Shown in pieces: positions 9,249-19,984 of a DNA stretch of 64,000 nucleotides. Each line of letters begins with the position of its first letter. Position 1 is the stretch's first letter. The DNA lies in contig NZ_CP033465.1 in assembly GCF_003718715.1 (NCBI RefSeq), positions 992,001 to 1,056,000 on the forward strand. Direction: 5' to 3'. The stretch is from Clostridium sp. JN-1 (GTDB lineage: Bacteria > Bacillota > Clostridia > Clostridiales > Clostridiaceae). The notes beneath the pieces were generated by a model, which saw only the letters and a program-made list of their open reading frames with translations, did not search any database and was not told the origin of the DNA. The position numbers and the translations under genes were made by a program.

Positions 9249-11204
9249 ATGGAACAAAGGGATGAAAAAACATCTATATATGATGTCAATGCCTTAACTT
9301 CTCTGGAAAAATTAGAGCCAGTTAGAGTAAGACCAGGCATGTACATAGGTTCCACGGGTAGTAAGGGACTTCATCACTGCATATGGGAAATCTTAGATAA
9401 TGCTATAGATGAGATCTCCAATGGATTTGGAGATACTGCTGTAGTTATTTTAAATAAAGATGGTAGTGCAAGTATTAAGGATAATGGAAGAGGTATACCG
9501 ACTGGTATACATCCTATAAAGAAAAAGTCTGGTGTTGAAATGGTATTTACAGAATTACATACAGGTGGAAAGTTTAATAATGACATATATAAAACTTCAG
9601 GTGGACTTCATGGAGTTGGAGCTGCTGTAGTAAATGCACTATCAAGTTGGCTGGAAGTTGAGATAAAACAAAATGGGCATATTTATAAACAGAGGTTTGA
9701 ATATGGATATGATAAGAGCTTAAAGAGAAAAATGCCTGGAACACCTTTATATCGTTTAAAAATTATAGGAGATTCGAATGAAACAGGCACAGCTGTAACA
9801 TTTATGCCGGATAAAAATGTATTTTCAAATACTGAATTTAAAATAGATGTAATAGATGAAAGACTTCAAGAACTTGCATTTCAAAATAAGGGAATAAGGT
9901 TAAAATTAATAGATAACAGAGGGGAAGAGACTGTAGAAAGAGAATATCATTCAGAAAATGGACTTTTAGATTTTATAAAGTATCTAAATGAAAGTAAAAC
10001 AGTTTTGCATGCTTCTCCAATATTATTTGATGGTGAAAGAGAGGTAAATGGAATAAATATGTATGCTGAAGTATGTATACAATTTACAGATTCCACTTCA
10101 GAATACATAGCAAGCTATGTAAATAACATTCCAACAACCGAATCGGGCACACATGAAAGTGGTTTTAAAACTGGAATGACAAGGGCGTTTAAAGAATGGG
10201 CAAAGAAGCTAAATCTCTTAAAGGAAAAGTCCAAGGAATTTGATGGTGATGATTTAAGAGAGGGCATGACAGCTATAGTTAGAATAAAAATTACGAATCC
10301 AATTTTTGAAGGGCAGACTAAGACGAAACTTGGAAACTCAGAAGCTTATACTATGATGAACGATTTGAGTTATACAAAGTTTTCAGAATGGATAGAAGAT
10401 AATAAAGATACAGCAGCATTTATTATAAATAATGCTGTTCATGCAGCAGCAAGGAGAGAAAAAATAAAGAAAATAAATGATGCAGAAAAGAGAAAGATAG
10501 GAAAAGGTACAGCACCTCTTGCTGGCAAAGTAGCAGTATGCACCATAAAAGATCCATCTACCTGTGAATTTATAGTTGTTGAGGGAGATTCAGCAGGTGG
10601 TTCGGCAAAACAAGCAAGGGATAGAAGATTTCAAACTATAATGCCGTCCAAAGGAAAAATAATGAATACGGAAAAGCAAAATCTTGAAAATGTACTTGGA
10701 AGTGAAGAGTTAAAGATGTTCAATACTGCTATAGGGACTGGAATACTTGAAAATTATGATGAAAGTGATTTAAAGTATGACAAAATTATTATAATGTCTG
10801 ATGCAGATGTTGATGGATTTCATATAAGGACATTATGGATGACATATATATATAGATATATGAGACCGCTTATAACAAATGGACATCTGTATATAGCACA
10901 GCCGCCGCTTTATAAAGTTTATAAGGAAAATAAAAATGGTAGTGTTGTAAAATACGCTTATGATGATGATGAGTTGGGAAAAGCTAAACGCGAGATCGGA
11001 AAAGGAGCACTTATTCAAAGATATAAGGGACTTGGAGAAATGAATCCAGATCAACTATGGGAAACTACATTAAATCCTGAAACAAGGACTCTTGATAAAA
11101 TTACAATAGAAGATGCAGCAAAAGCTGAAAAGATGGTATCTCTTCTCATGGGCGAAGTAGTTGCACCTAGAAAAAATTATATGTATAAATATGCGAAATT
11201 TTAA
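9249..11204 (+). CDS. parE: DNA topoisomerase IV subunit B (ParE; GyrB family)
   Basis: This is a type IIA topoisomerase ATPase subunit. It has the GHKL ATP site (EILDNAIDEI, DNGRGIPTG, GGLHGVGAAVVNALS), a transducer region, the Toprim domain (EGDSAGGSAKQARDR near residue 445 and DADVDG near 517) and the C-terminal RYKGLGEMNPDQLW motif. At 651 residues it is full length. AGGAGG precedes the ATG. parC follows after 14 bases. A GyrB assignment is possible in principle, but the adjacent ParC-like partner and the absence of dnaA/recF neighbours favour topoisomerase IV. Confidence 0.88.
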   Translation: MEQRDEKTSIYDVNALTSLEKLEPVRVRPGMYIGSTGSKGLHHCIWEILDNAIDEISNGFGDTAVVILNKDGSASIKDNGRGIPTGIHPIKKKSGVEMVFTELHTGGKFNNDIYKTSGGLHGVGAAVVNALSSWLEVEIKQNGHIYKQRFEYGYDKSLKRKMPGTPLYRLKIIGDSNETGTAVTFMPDKNVFSNTEFKIDVIDERLQELAFQNKGIRLKLIDNRGEETVEREYHSENGLLDFIKYLNESKTVLHASPILFDGEREVNGINMYAEVCIQFTDSTSEYIASYVNNIPTTESGTHESGFKTGMTRAFKEWAKKLNLLKEKSKEFDGDDLREGMTAIVRIKITNPIFEGQTKTKLGNSEAYTMMNDLSYTKFSEWIEDNKDTAAFIINNAVHAAARREKIKKINDAEKRKIGKGTAPLAGKVAVCTIKDPSTCEFIVVEGDSAGGSAKQARDRRFQTIMPSKGKIMNTEKQNLENVLGSEELKMFNTAIGTGILENYDESDLKYDKIIIMSDADVDGFHIRTLWMTYIYRYMRPLITNGHLYIAQPPLYKVYKENKNGSVVKYAYDDDELGKAKREIGKGALIQRYKGLGEMNPDQLWETTLNPETRTLDKITIEDAAKAEKMVSLLMGEVVAPRKNYMYKYAKF

Positions 11205-11218
11205 AAGGAGGATAACTC

Positions 11219-14065
11219 GTGACAAAAAAGATAAATATACCGATTGATAAAAATATAATTCAAATACCTTTGGAAGAAGCTATGCCGGATAATTATCTTC
11301 CATATGCAGTAGAAGTTGCAAAGGAAAGGGCAATTCCAGATGTTAGAGATGGATTAAAACCAGTACACAGGAGAATAATTTATGGAGCATATATGCTTAG
11401 AGCATTTCCAGATAGACCTTATTATAAATCAGCTAGAATAGTTGGAGATATTTTGGGTAAGTATCATCCACATGGTGATTCATCTGTATATGATGCAATG
11501 GTAATACTTGCACAAAATTTTACAACAAGAATGCCGCTTATAGATGGCCACGGCAACTGGGGAAGTCAAGACGGCGATAATGCAGCTGCAATGCGTTATA
11601 CGGAAGCTAGGCTTACAAATGTAGCAATGGAAATTATAAGAGATATAGATAAAGATGTAGTTGATATGGTTGATAACTATTCAGGTTCTGAAAAAGAACC
11701 TGAGGTGCTTCCATCGAGATATCCAAATATACTTGTAAATGGTTCATTTGGTATAGCTGTTGGTCTAGCAACTAACATACCGCCTCATAATTTAAAAGAA
11801 GTTATAGATGGCTGTGCTGCTTTAATTGATAAACCTGATATGGATACAGAAGGATTAATGAATTATATAAAGGGACCAGACCTTCCAACAGGAGGTATTT
11901 TAATAGGAAAAAATTCACTCCTCTCTGCATATGAAACTGGTGAAGGAAAAGTTACATTAAGAGCTAAGACTGCAATACAAAAGCTTGAAAATGGCAGGTT
12001 TGGAATAGTAATTACTGAGTTCCCATACAGGAGAAGTAAGGCTAAGATGCTTCAAACTATTTCTGACATGACTGCAGATAAGAAGCATTCTAAAGTATTA
12101 GAAGTTATTTCTGATATAAGAGATGAATCAGATAGAACTGGGATTAGGGCCGTTATAGAATTTAAAAAGTCTGTAGAAAGAGAAACTGTAGATAAGGTTC
12201 TCAAGTACTTGTTTAAAAAAACTGAACTTCAATGTAATGTGTCATTTAATATGGTTGCCCTAGCAGATGGAAAACCACAAACTATGGGCCTAAAAACTAT
12301 ATTACAGTACTATATAAACTATCAAAAAGATGTGGTAAGGAGGAGGACAACTACAGAATTTAAGACAGCCCAAAAAAGATTTCATATAGTAGAAGGTTTT
12401 ATAAAAGCTATTAGTATAATGGATGATGTTATAAAGACAATAAGATCATCAAAGTCCAAAAAAGATGCACAAAAAAATCTTATGGATAAATTTGAATTCA
12501 CTCAAGTCCAATCTGAATCAATACTTGAACTCATGTTATACAGGCTTACTGGTCTTGAAATAAAAACTTTTCAAAAGGAATATAAAGAGCTTGATAAAAA
12601 AATAAAAGGATTAAAAAAGATATTAGATAGTGATAAGGAATTATTTAAAGTTATAAAGAAAGAACTTTTAGAGATAAAAGAAAAGTACGGAGATGAGAGA
12701 AGAACTGCCATAATTGAAGATGATAAAAAGGCTAAAATTGAAGTAGAAGATATCATAGTTGATGAAGATATTATAGTGACGCTGTCAAATGAAGGATTTA
12801 TAAAGAGAACATCATTAAAGTCGTATAATCGCTCTAATTCTGATGTAAATGACATAGAATATAGAGAGGGAGATTTTAACAAGTTTTTTATACAATCAAA
12901 TACTAAGGATATTTTAATGCTTTTTACAGGTAAAGGAAATGTGTATAAAATTAGAGGAATAAATGTACCTGAATTTAAATGGAAAGATAAAGGTGAGAAG
13001 ATCGAGGAAATAATAAAAGGAATTAATTTAGAAGAAGAAAATATAGTCGCTTTTTACACGATTAAAGATTTTTCTTGTCCAATTCAATTTATGTTTTTTA
13101 CTACTAGCGGCGGAATAAAGAAAACAGCATTAAAAAGATTTGATACAAACTATACTAAAATTATGGCTTTAAAATTAAAAGATGGTGAAAAACTTTTAAA
13201 GGTACAAATGTTTTCTGAAGATAAAAATGAAAAGTTTATATCTGTTAAAACAAAAAATGGATTAAATTTTGTCTCTGATATGCCTAAAATAGAAGAAACA
13301 GATAGAAACATAATGCCAGCTCAAATGTTTAATTTGTGTGCTAGTGATGAAGTTACTTTTATTGAATTTGCAGATGATTTTATAGACGAAAGTTTTGAAA
13401 TTATAATTGATCAATATGGAATTTTAAAAGTACAAAAAGATAAGCATATTAGAAAAGGTGTTATGGGAGTTTATACTGATTCGTCAAGTAAAATATTGCT
13501 TTTTACAAAGAATGGCTTCGTATATTCTATAAAATCAAGAATGCTTCAGAATATAGGAAGTAAAGGTATAGCTGTTGAAGATATATTTGATGGTGTACAT
13601 AGAAGCGGCATTTTAAATATGTTTTCTATAAAAGAATTCGATAATAGATACATTTATTTCTTTAGTAAATATGGAATGGTAAAAAAGACATTATTGAGTG
13701 ATTTTGAAGGAAATTATGTTTCAAATACTGCATATAAATTTAAAAAAGCTAATGATGAACTGATAAAAGTTGAAATATCTGAAGATAGTAATGAAAAGAT
13801 AATTTTAATTACTAAAGAGGCAATGTGTATAGAGTTTGAATCGGAGAGTGTAAGTTTAATGGGGAGAATTGCATCTGGGGTTACAGGCATAAATTTAAAC
13901 GAAGATGATGAAGTTAATTTTGCACTGCTTTTAAAGGAAAGTAATTCAAACAAGAATTTAACAATAAAATTAAAAAAAGGTCAAAAAATTGCTATAAATA
14001 TAGATGGAATTAAAATTCAAAATAGAGCTGGAAAAGGGAAAAAACTTGTTGAAAAATATAAATAA
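11219..14065 (+). CDS. parC: DNA topoisomerase IV subunit A (ParC; GyrA family)
   Basis: This is the DNA cleavage/religation subunit. The N-terminal breakage-reunion domain shows IPDVRDGLKPVHRRI and YHPHGDSSVYDAM. The active-site tyrosine is in AAAMRYTEARLT near residue 127. A long coiled-coil region (about 440-500) and a degenerate beta-pinwheel C-terminal domain follow. At 948 residues it is at the long end for the family. The start is GTG behind AAAGGAGG. It is in an operon with parE and decatenates chromosomes together with it. Confidence 0.9.
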   Translation: MTKKINIPIDKNIIQIPLEEAMPDNYLPYAVEVAKERAIPDVRDGLKPVHRRIIYGAYMLRAFPDRPYYKSARIVGDILGKYHPHGDSSVYDAMVILAQNFTTRMPLIDGHGNWGSQDGDNAAAMRYTEARLTNVAMEIIRDIDKDVVDMVDNYSGSEKEPEVLPSRYPNILVNGSFGIAVGLATNIPPHNLKEVIDGCAALIDKPDMDTEGLMNYIKGPDLPTGGILIGKNSLLSAYETGEGKVTLRAKTAIQKLENGRFGIVITEFPYRRSKAKMLQTISDMTADKKHSKVLEVISDIRDESDRTGIRAVIEFKKSVERETVDKVLKYLFKKTELQCNVSFNMVALADGKPQTMGLKTILQYYINYQKDVVRRRTTTEFKTAQKRFHIVEGFIKAISIMDDVIKTIRSSKSKKDAQKNLMDKFEFTQVQSESILELMLYRLTGLEIKTFQKEYKELDKKIKGLKKILDSDKELFKVIKKELLEIKEKYGDERRTAIIEDDKKAKIEVEDIIVDEDIIVTLSNEGFIKRTSLKSYNRSNSDVNDIEYREGDFNKFFIQSNTKDILMLFTGKGNVYKIRGINVPEFKWKDKGEKIEEIIKGINLEEENIVAFYTIKDFSCPIQFMFFTTSGGIKKTALKRFDTNYTKIMALKLKDGEKLLKVQMFSEDKNEKFISVKTKNGLNFVSDMPKIEETDRNIMPAQMFNLCASDEVTFIEFADDFIDESFEIIIDQYGILKVQKDKHIRKGVMGVYTDSSSKILLFTKNGFVYSIKSRMLQNIGSKGIAVEDIFDGVHRSGILNMFSIKEFDNRYIYFFSKYGMVKKTLLSDFEGNYVSNTAYKFKKANDELIKVEISEDSNEKIILITKEAMCIEFESESVSLMGRIASGVTGINLNEDDEVNFALLLKESNSNKNLTIKLKKGQKIAINIDGIKIQNRAGKGKKLVEKYK

Positions 14066-14096
14066 ATGTTATATAATCATATCATTATAATGATAT
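14049..14096 (+). promoter_or_regulatory. Putative glpF promoter with overlapping palindromic operator
   Basis: TTGAAA at 14049-14054 (inside the end of parC) and TATAAT at 14072-14077 are separated by 17 bases. A perfect 18-base palindrome (ATATCATTA and its complement) lies at 14079-14096, across the expected transcription start. That is a good position for a repressor operator, but no cognate regulator is identified. Confidence 0.5.
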
Positions 14097-14105
14097 ATAT
14101 ATTGT

Positions 14106-14183
14106 GGCAGAGATTAGGAGAAGCCATATGCTTTTAAAAGTCTTTTTATGAAAAAGATTTTTAAAGGTATGTGGCTTTTGTGT
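14106..14183 (+). promoter_or_regulatory. glpF leader: predicted GlpP-controlled terminator/antiterminator
   Basis: The leader starts with GGCAGAGA, then GAGAAGCCATATG, and folds into a long hairpin. AAGCCATATGC and TTTTAAAA pair with TTTTAAAG and TATGTGGCTT, and a TTTT run follows. A similar arrangement precedes glpK at 15773-15850. GlpP is encoded between the two genes. In Bacillus, GlpP with glycerol-3-phosphate antiterminates glp leaders. The shared GGCAGAGA...GAAGCCAT blocks are the likely recognition sites here (inference). Confidence 0.65.
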
Positions 14184-14314
14184 TTCAAAGCTAAATTTTG
14201 TAGTTAATCTGATTTCATAAATTAATTAACTACTTTGGTTTTAATCTAAATGTAACCGGTTGCAAATTATATATTTTTTAGAATTATTTTAATATTATAA
14301 GGGAGGTTATATAA

Positions 14315-15019
14315 ATGTCACATTTATTAGCAGAATTTGTAGGAACTGCATTACTTGTATTTTTAGGAGATGGTGTTTGTGCTAACTGTACTTTAACTAA
14401 AAGTAAAGGACAAAACTCTGGATGGATAGTTATAACCATTGGTTGGGCTTTTGCAGTTGGAATTCCTGCATTCATATTTCAAAACTTTAGTAATCAATTT
14501 AATCCGGCACTCACTATAGCACTTGCTGTTATTGGTAAGTTTCCAGCAGATCAAGTATTAGGCTATGTTGTTGCCCAAATGCTTGGAGGAATAGTTGGAG
14601 CAGTTTTAGTTTGGCTTACTTATCTTCCTCATTGGGCAGAGACAGAGGACAAAGCTGCAAAACTAGGCATATTCTGTACTGCACCAGCTATAAGGAATTA
14701 TCCAGCTAACTTTTTAACAGAGTTTTTAGCTACAGCTGTTCTTGTATTCAGTTTAGCTGCAATAGGTACAGTTAAAACTGCTGATGGTATGGGTCCAATT
14801 ATAGTTGTAAGTGCAATCATCTTTTCTTTAGGTGCTTCACTTGGCGGACCTACTGGATATGCAATGAATCCAGCGAGAGACTTATCACCTAGAATTGCTC
14901 ATGCAATACTTCCTATAGCAGGAAAAGGAGATTCAGATTGGTCTTATTCTTGGGTTCCGGTTTTCGGACCAATAGTAGGAGGGATAGCAGGAGCATTACT
15001 TTTTGCACTGATATTTTAA
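14315..15019 (+). CDS. glpF: Glycerol uptake facilitator (aquaglyceroporin, MIP family)
   Basis: This 234-residue membrane channel has six predicted helices. Both MIP signature loops are present: FNPALT near residue 62 and MNPARD near 184. The Asp after the second NPAR motif is typical of glycerol-conducting members. GGGAGG lies eight bases before the ATG. It is the first gene of the glycerol locus, followed by glpP and glpK, and should admit glycerol for phosphorylation by GlpK. Confidence 0.92.
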   Translation: MSHLLAEFVGTALLVFLGDGVCANCTLTKSKGQNSGWIVITIGWAFAVGIPAFIFQNFSNQFNPALTIALAVIGKFPADQVLGYVVAQMLGGIVGAVLVWLTYLPHWAETEDKAAKLGIFCTAPAIRNYPANFLTEFLATAVLVFSLAAIGTVKTADGMGPIIVVSAIIFSLGASLGGPTGYAMNPARDLSPRIAHAILPIAGKGDSDWSYSWVPVFGPIVGGIAGALLFALIF

Positions 15020-15137
15020 ATTCTAATTTTAAACTTATTAAAGGGAATCCTTTATAAATTATAAATAATGTTGGTATTGTTTAATAAACGATGTTAAAAT
15101 AACTTTAAATATAAATAATGAAAAGGAGTCCTTATAC

Positions 15138-15704
15138 ATGATAAAATTAAAGGATATACTGCTTGAAAATCCAATAATAGCGGCAATTAGAAATAACGAT
15201 GATTTAGAAAGCGTTTTAGAAAGTAAGGCTGATGTTATATTTGTATTGTATGGAGACATACTAAATATAGGACAAATATGTAAAAAGATAAAGCAAAAAA
15301 ATAAAATTGTATTTGTACATGTGGATTTAATCGAGGGTTTAAGAGGTGATTCATCAGGAATCAGGTATATAAAAGAGAGTGCTAATCCAGACGGTATAAT
15401 AAGTACAAAGGCTTCTAATATTAAATATGGCAATAAGTTAGGTATGTACACTATTCAGAGAATATTTATTATAGATTCGCTTTCATTAAAGACAGGTATA
15501 AAAAACATTCATGAAACTAATCCAAATGCAGTAGAAGTAATGCCGGGGGTTGCAAGCAAGATAATAAGCAGTATGGAGAAGGAAGTAAATACTTATATAA
15601 TTGCTGGAGGACTTATAAAAACTAAAAAGGATGTAATAGATTCTCTATCAGCAGGGGCTTTGGCTATATCTACTACTGAAAGAATGTTATGGAGTATGGA
15701 GTAA
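15138..15704 (+). CDS. glpP: Glycerol uptake operon antiterminator regulatory protein GlpP
   Basis: This is a 188-residue TIM-barrel-like RNA-binding regulator. Typical segments are NPIIAAIRNNDDLE, IFVLYGDILNIG, FVHVDLIEGLRGDSSGI, and near the end VEVMPGVASKII and IIAGGLI. In Bacillus, GlpP binds glp leader RNA in the presence of glycerol-3-phosphate and prevents termination. Here it lies between its two probable targets, the glpF and glpK leaders. AAGGAG precedes the ATG. Confidence 0.92.
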   Translation: MIKLKDILLENPIIAAIRNNDDLESVLESKADVIFVLYGDILNIGQICKKIKQKNKIVFVHVDLIEGLRGDSSGIRYIKESANPDGIISTKASNIKYGNKLGMYTIQRIFIIDSLSLKTGIKNIHETNPNAVEVMPGVASKIISSMEKEVNTYIIAGGLIKTKKDVIDSLSAGALAISTTERMLWSME

Positions 15705-15729
15705 AACTTAAACATTGAAAAGTTTAATT

Positions 15730-15763
15730 ATGTATTGTATTGTAGTACTATAATACAATACAT
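15730..15763 (+). promoter_or_regulatory. Palindrome overlapping the putative glpK -10 region
   Basis: Two 12-base arms (15730-15741 and 15752-15763, ATGTATTGTATT and its complement) flank a 10-base spacer. A TATAAT at 15749-15754 lies within it. No good -35 box is present 17 bases upstream. This is a candidate operator or activator site, or alternatively just a hairpin. Its sequence differs from the palindrome before glpF. Confidence 0.4.
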
Positions 15764-15772
15764 ATGTAAATT

Positions 15773-15850
15773 GGCAGAGACTATGAGAAGCCATGTGTTT
15801 TTAAAAAAACTTTTATTAAAAGGATTTTTTGGCATATGACTTTTAATTTT
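15773..15850 (+). promoter_or_regulatory. glpK leader: predicted GlpP-controlled terminator/antiterminator
   Basis: The leader repeats the glpF pattern: GGCAGAGA, then GAGAAGCCATGTG, an A/T-rich stem, and TTGGCATATGACTTTT closing the hairpin before a T-rich run. The conserved upstream block and the terminator-like stem are shared with 14106-14183 although the rest has diverged. This supports a common RNA-binding regulator, GlpP. Confidence 0.65.
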
Positions 15851-15877
15851 GTTTAAATGAAAACGTTATAAATATAA

Positions 15878-17383
<1,506 letters not shown>

Positions 17384-17404
17384 TTAGATAAATACGTTAA
17401 TATT

Positions 17405-17442
17405 AAGATCTTGCAGTATAAGCGTTACTGCAGGATCTTTTA
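17405..17442 (+). terminator. Rho-independent terminator after glpK
   Basis: A 14-base stem (AAGATCTTGCAGTA with TACTGCAGGATCTT, one G-T pair) and a 7-base loop are followed by TTTTA. Confidence 0.85.
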
Positions 17443-17506
17443 TTATAGGCAATTTTTATGTATAATGGTATATGAATTGAATTTTTAGTCAAATGGAGGA
17501 TCAATA

Positions 17507-18457
17507 ATGAAGAGCGGATATATAGATATATTTTTATCAACAATTTTATTTAGTACTATGGAAATAGCTTTGAAATTAGTATCAAATCAATTCAATCCTA
17601 TACAAATGACCTTTTTAAGATTTTTTATAGGTGGTATAGTATTACTGCCGTTAGCTATAAAGAACACAAAGAGTCCATTAAAAAAGGAAGACTTTAAATT
17701 TTTTGCAGTACAGGGATTTATTTGTGTTGTAGTTAGTATGGTATTTTTCCAATTAGCAGTAGAATATGGTAAAGCATCGATTGTTGCAATATTATTTAGC
17801 TGCAATCCTGTATTTGTAGTTTTGTTTGCATATTTTATGGTTAATGAAAAAATATATAAAACAACTATTATATCATTAATAATTAGCGTTTTGGGCATGC
17901 TTTGTATAATGAATCCATTGAATATGACAAACAATGTAAATAGTATAATATTTGCAATTTTAGCAGCTGTAACATTTGCGTTATATGGAGTAACTGGTAA
18001 AAAGAAAAGTAATGAGTTCGGCGGTGTAGCTCAAAGTTGTTTTAGCTTCATAATGGGAAGTGTTGAGATGCTTATACTCATCCTTTTAACAAAGATAAGC
18101 TTTGTATCCAACTTTTTTTCAAACCACGGATTAAAGATGTTTGCAAATATACCAATTTTAAAAGGTATTACACTTCAAAGTCTGCCAAGTTTAATTTATA
18201 TTGGAGTATTTGTAACTGGACTTGGATATACATTTTACTTTTTAGCCATGGAAAAAACTACTGCAGCCACAGCATCATTGGTATTTTATATCAAACCAGC
18301 TTTAGCTCCAATTTTAGCACTGATAATATTAAAGGAAGATATTGCTATAAACACAGTTTTAGGTATTGTTTTAATTATTCTAAGTTCAGGTATAACCTTT
18401 GCAGCAAATAGTAAAAGGGATAGACAAAACAGTATCGAACAAGAAAAATGTGTATAA
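17507..18457 (+). CDS. EamA/DMT-superfamily metabolite transporter
   Basis: This 316-residue membrane protein has two EamA-type repeats of about five helices each. Typical features are an FLRFFIGGIVLLPLA segment near the start, FSCNPVFVVLFAYFMVNEKI before the middle, and ASLVFYIKPALAPILALIILKEDI near the end. It probably exports or imports a small metabolite; the substrate cannot be predicted. TGGAGG precedes the ATG. It is a single-gene unit, followed by a repeat and a terminator. Confidence 0.85.
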   Translation: MKSGYIDIFLSTILFSTMEIALKLVSNQFNPIQMTFLRFFIGGIVLLPLAIKNTKSPLKKEDFKFFAVQGFICVVVSMVFFQLAVEYGKASIVAILFSCNPVFVVLFAYFMVNEKIYKTTIISLIISVLGMLCIMNPLNMTNNVNSIIFAILAAVTFALYGVTGKKKSNEFGGVAQSCFSFIMGSVEMLILILLTKISFVSNFFSNHGLKMFANIPILKGITLQSLPSLIYIGVFVTGLGYTFYFLAMEKTTAATASLVFYIKPALAPILALIILKEDIAINTVLGIVLIILSSGITFAANSKRDRQNSIEQEKCV

Positions 18458-18465
18458 TAAAAATA

Positions 18466-18525
18466 GAGGACATAGGACAGAGAAGGTTGATTTTTCTCAG
18501 CTGTGCTGCGAAAAATCTTTAATTT
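18466..18525. repeat. GGACA-type repeat element, left copy of an inverted pair
   Basis: It begins GAGGACATAGGACAGAG and continues into GATTTTTCTCAGC and GCGAAAAATCTTTAATT. It is an approximate inverted copy of 19085-19165. The two copies flank about 560 bases that include a transposase-like remnant. Confidence 0.65.
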
Positions 18526-18593
18526 AAAAAAGACCCTTATTCTTTTGTTTCTTGGGGAGTACTACTCTCCTAAGTAAACAGAGATTTAGCATC

Positions 18594-18638
18594 AAAATTC
18601 CAGTAAAAATTTTATTTTTACTGGAATTTTATTTTTTT
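18594..18638. terminator. Strong hairpin terminator
   Basis: A perfect 17-base stem (18594-18610 and 18614-18630, core TTCCAGTAAAAA) with a 3-base loop is followed by ATTTTTTT. It is probably the terminator of the DMT transporter transcript. Confidence 0.75.
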
Positions 18639-18749
18639 ACACTTAATTAAAGAGCTGGTAAGCTCGCAGACCGTTAGGTCATAAAAATAAATACACTTAC
18701 TTCTGCCCCAAGAAATCCTAATAAGTCAATTTCCAGTTTTATTTTGAGA

Positions 18750-18965
18750 TTAGGTCTTTTCAAACAATGGATTATCCCAACCGTTTTCTATAGTAAGTCT
18801 TTCATTTCTTATATCTTCAATAATATCTATTTGAAGCATACGCTTCTTTCTAAACCCTCTTATACATCTAAAAAAATATAATTGCATTAAATTAAATGTT
18901 ATTATTATAAACATCAAAACTGTCTCTATGCCAGCAGGGCTGTGAAAAAAGCGATGATCTAAATA
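18750..18965 (-). pseudogene. Possible transposase C-terminal remnant
   Basis: On the minus strand an open frame of 71 codons ends at the TAA at 18750-18752 and is closed upstream by a stop at 18966-18968. It contains DHRFFHSPAGIETVLMFI, NLMQLYFFRCIRGFRKKR and IDIIEDIRNERLTIENGW. The pattern NLMQLYFFR resembles the tail of DDE (IS4/ISL3-like) transposases. There is no start or catalytic core, so it is a decayed fragment. The family call is tentative. It lies between inverted GGACA-type repeats at 18466 and 19085. Confidence 0.4.
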
Positions 18966-19059
18966 CTATCAAATAATTCTACTGTAAATACTCATAAACC
19001 TTTATAATCCAAAGGACTATCGTCCTATAAACTTTTTAAGTGCTAAACTTCTGTAAGTT

Positions 19060-19165
19060 AGCAATGTTTCGCTTTAGCGAAACGAGTTATCAAAAATTTA
19101 ATTAAAGATTTTTAGCAGCGCAGCGGAGAAAAATCCTCCTTCTCTGTCCTTTGTCCTCTGTCCTC
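19060..19165. repeat. GGACA-type repeat element, right copy
   Basis: It contains TTTCGCTTTAGCGAAACGAG (a small hairpin), AATTAAAGATTTTTAGCAGC, GGAGAAAAATCCTCC and the units TCTGTCCTTTGTCCTCTGTC. It is the inverted counterpart of 18466-18525. The tail continues into AAAAAATGCATTGCATTTTT, a hairpin whose relative lies at about 23490. Confidence 0.65.
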
Positions 19166-19271
19166 TGTTTTTGTGTCCTTTAAAAAATGCATTGCATTTT
19201 TAGCAAATTGCAGCTGCATAGTGCTATACTAAAAGGTATAAATTGTTATTAAAGTTAGGAGTGTGTTTGTT

Positions 19272-19841
19272 ATGAAGAAGGCTTTAGTTTTATTTGCAGA
19301 TGGTTTTGAAGAAATTGAAGCGCTGACAGTAGTGGATGTGCTTAGAAGAGGTGAGGTTGACTGCCTAATGTGTTCTACAAGTGATACAAAGTGCGTTAAA
19401 GGAGCACATGATGTAAATATACAATGTAATATATTGCTAAAACAAGTTAATCCAAGTGATTATGGAGCACTTATTATACCAGGTGGAATGCCGGGAGCTG
19501 AAAATTTAAGAGATAATGATGAAGTTATAAATTTAGTGAAAAGATTCAACAGCGAAAATAAGATTTTAGGAGCAATATGTGCAGGACCAATAGTATTTGA
19601 AAAGGCAGGAGTATTAAAAGAAATAAGTGCAACTTCATATCCTGGATTTAAAGATAAATTACATGCAGGTAAATATATAGAAAATAAGGTAGTTGTACAA
19701 GATAAAAATATAATAACTAGTAGAGGACCTGCAACAGCACCGTATTTCGCATTTAAGATATTGGAAAACTTAACAGACAAAGATACTGCGGACAATATAA
19801 AAAATGATATGCTTATAAGTTTCGTAGAAAATGTAATTTAA
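19272..19841 (+). CDS. DJ-1/PfpI family protein
   Basis: This is a 189-residue flavodoxin-like protein of the DJ-1/PfpI superfamily. The N-terminal glutamate motif is ALVLFADGFEEIEAL. The nucleophile elbow with cysteine is AICAGP near residue 100, and SRGPATAPYFAFKI fits the DJ-1/ThiJ subgroup. Members act as deglycases, chaperones or amidases; the activity here is undetermined. A GTG at 19263 lies only one base after AGGAG, so ATG 19272 is preferred. A terminator follows at 19934. Confidence 0.88.
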   Translation: MKKALVLFADGFEEIEALTVVDVLRRGEVDCLMCSTSDTKCVKGAHDVNIQCNILLKQVNPSDYGALIIPGGMPGAENLRDNDEVINLVKRFNSENKILGAICAGPIVFEKAGVLKEISATSYPGFKDKLHAGKYIENKVVVQDKNIITSRGPATAPYFAFKILENLTDKDTADNIKNDMLISFVENVI

Positions 19842-19933
19842 GTAAAAAGTTTTTATGAGCTTATTATTAAATGAATTAAAAAAATTATGGTGAAATTGAA
19901 TAAGATATGATTTTAACAACTGTTTATAAGCAT

Positions 19934-19984
19934 ATACTTGCTGCAAATAATATTTGACTTTATTTGCAGCAAGTATTTTTATTT
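19934..19984 (+). terminator. Rho-independent terminator after the DJ-1/PfpI gene
   Basis: A perfect 17-base stem (19934-19950 and 19960-19976, core ACTTGCTGCAAATAA), a 9-base loop and TTTTTATTT following. Confidence 0.88.
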
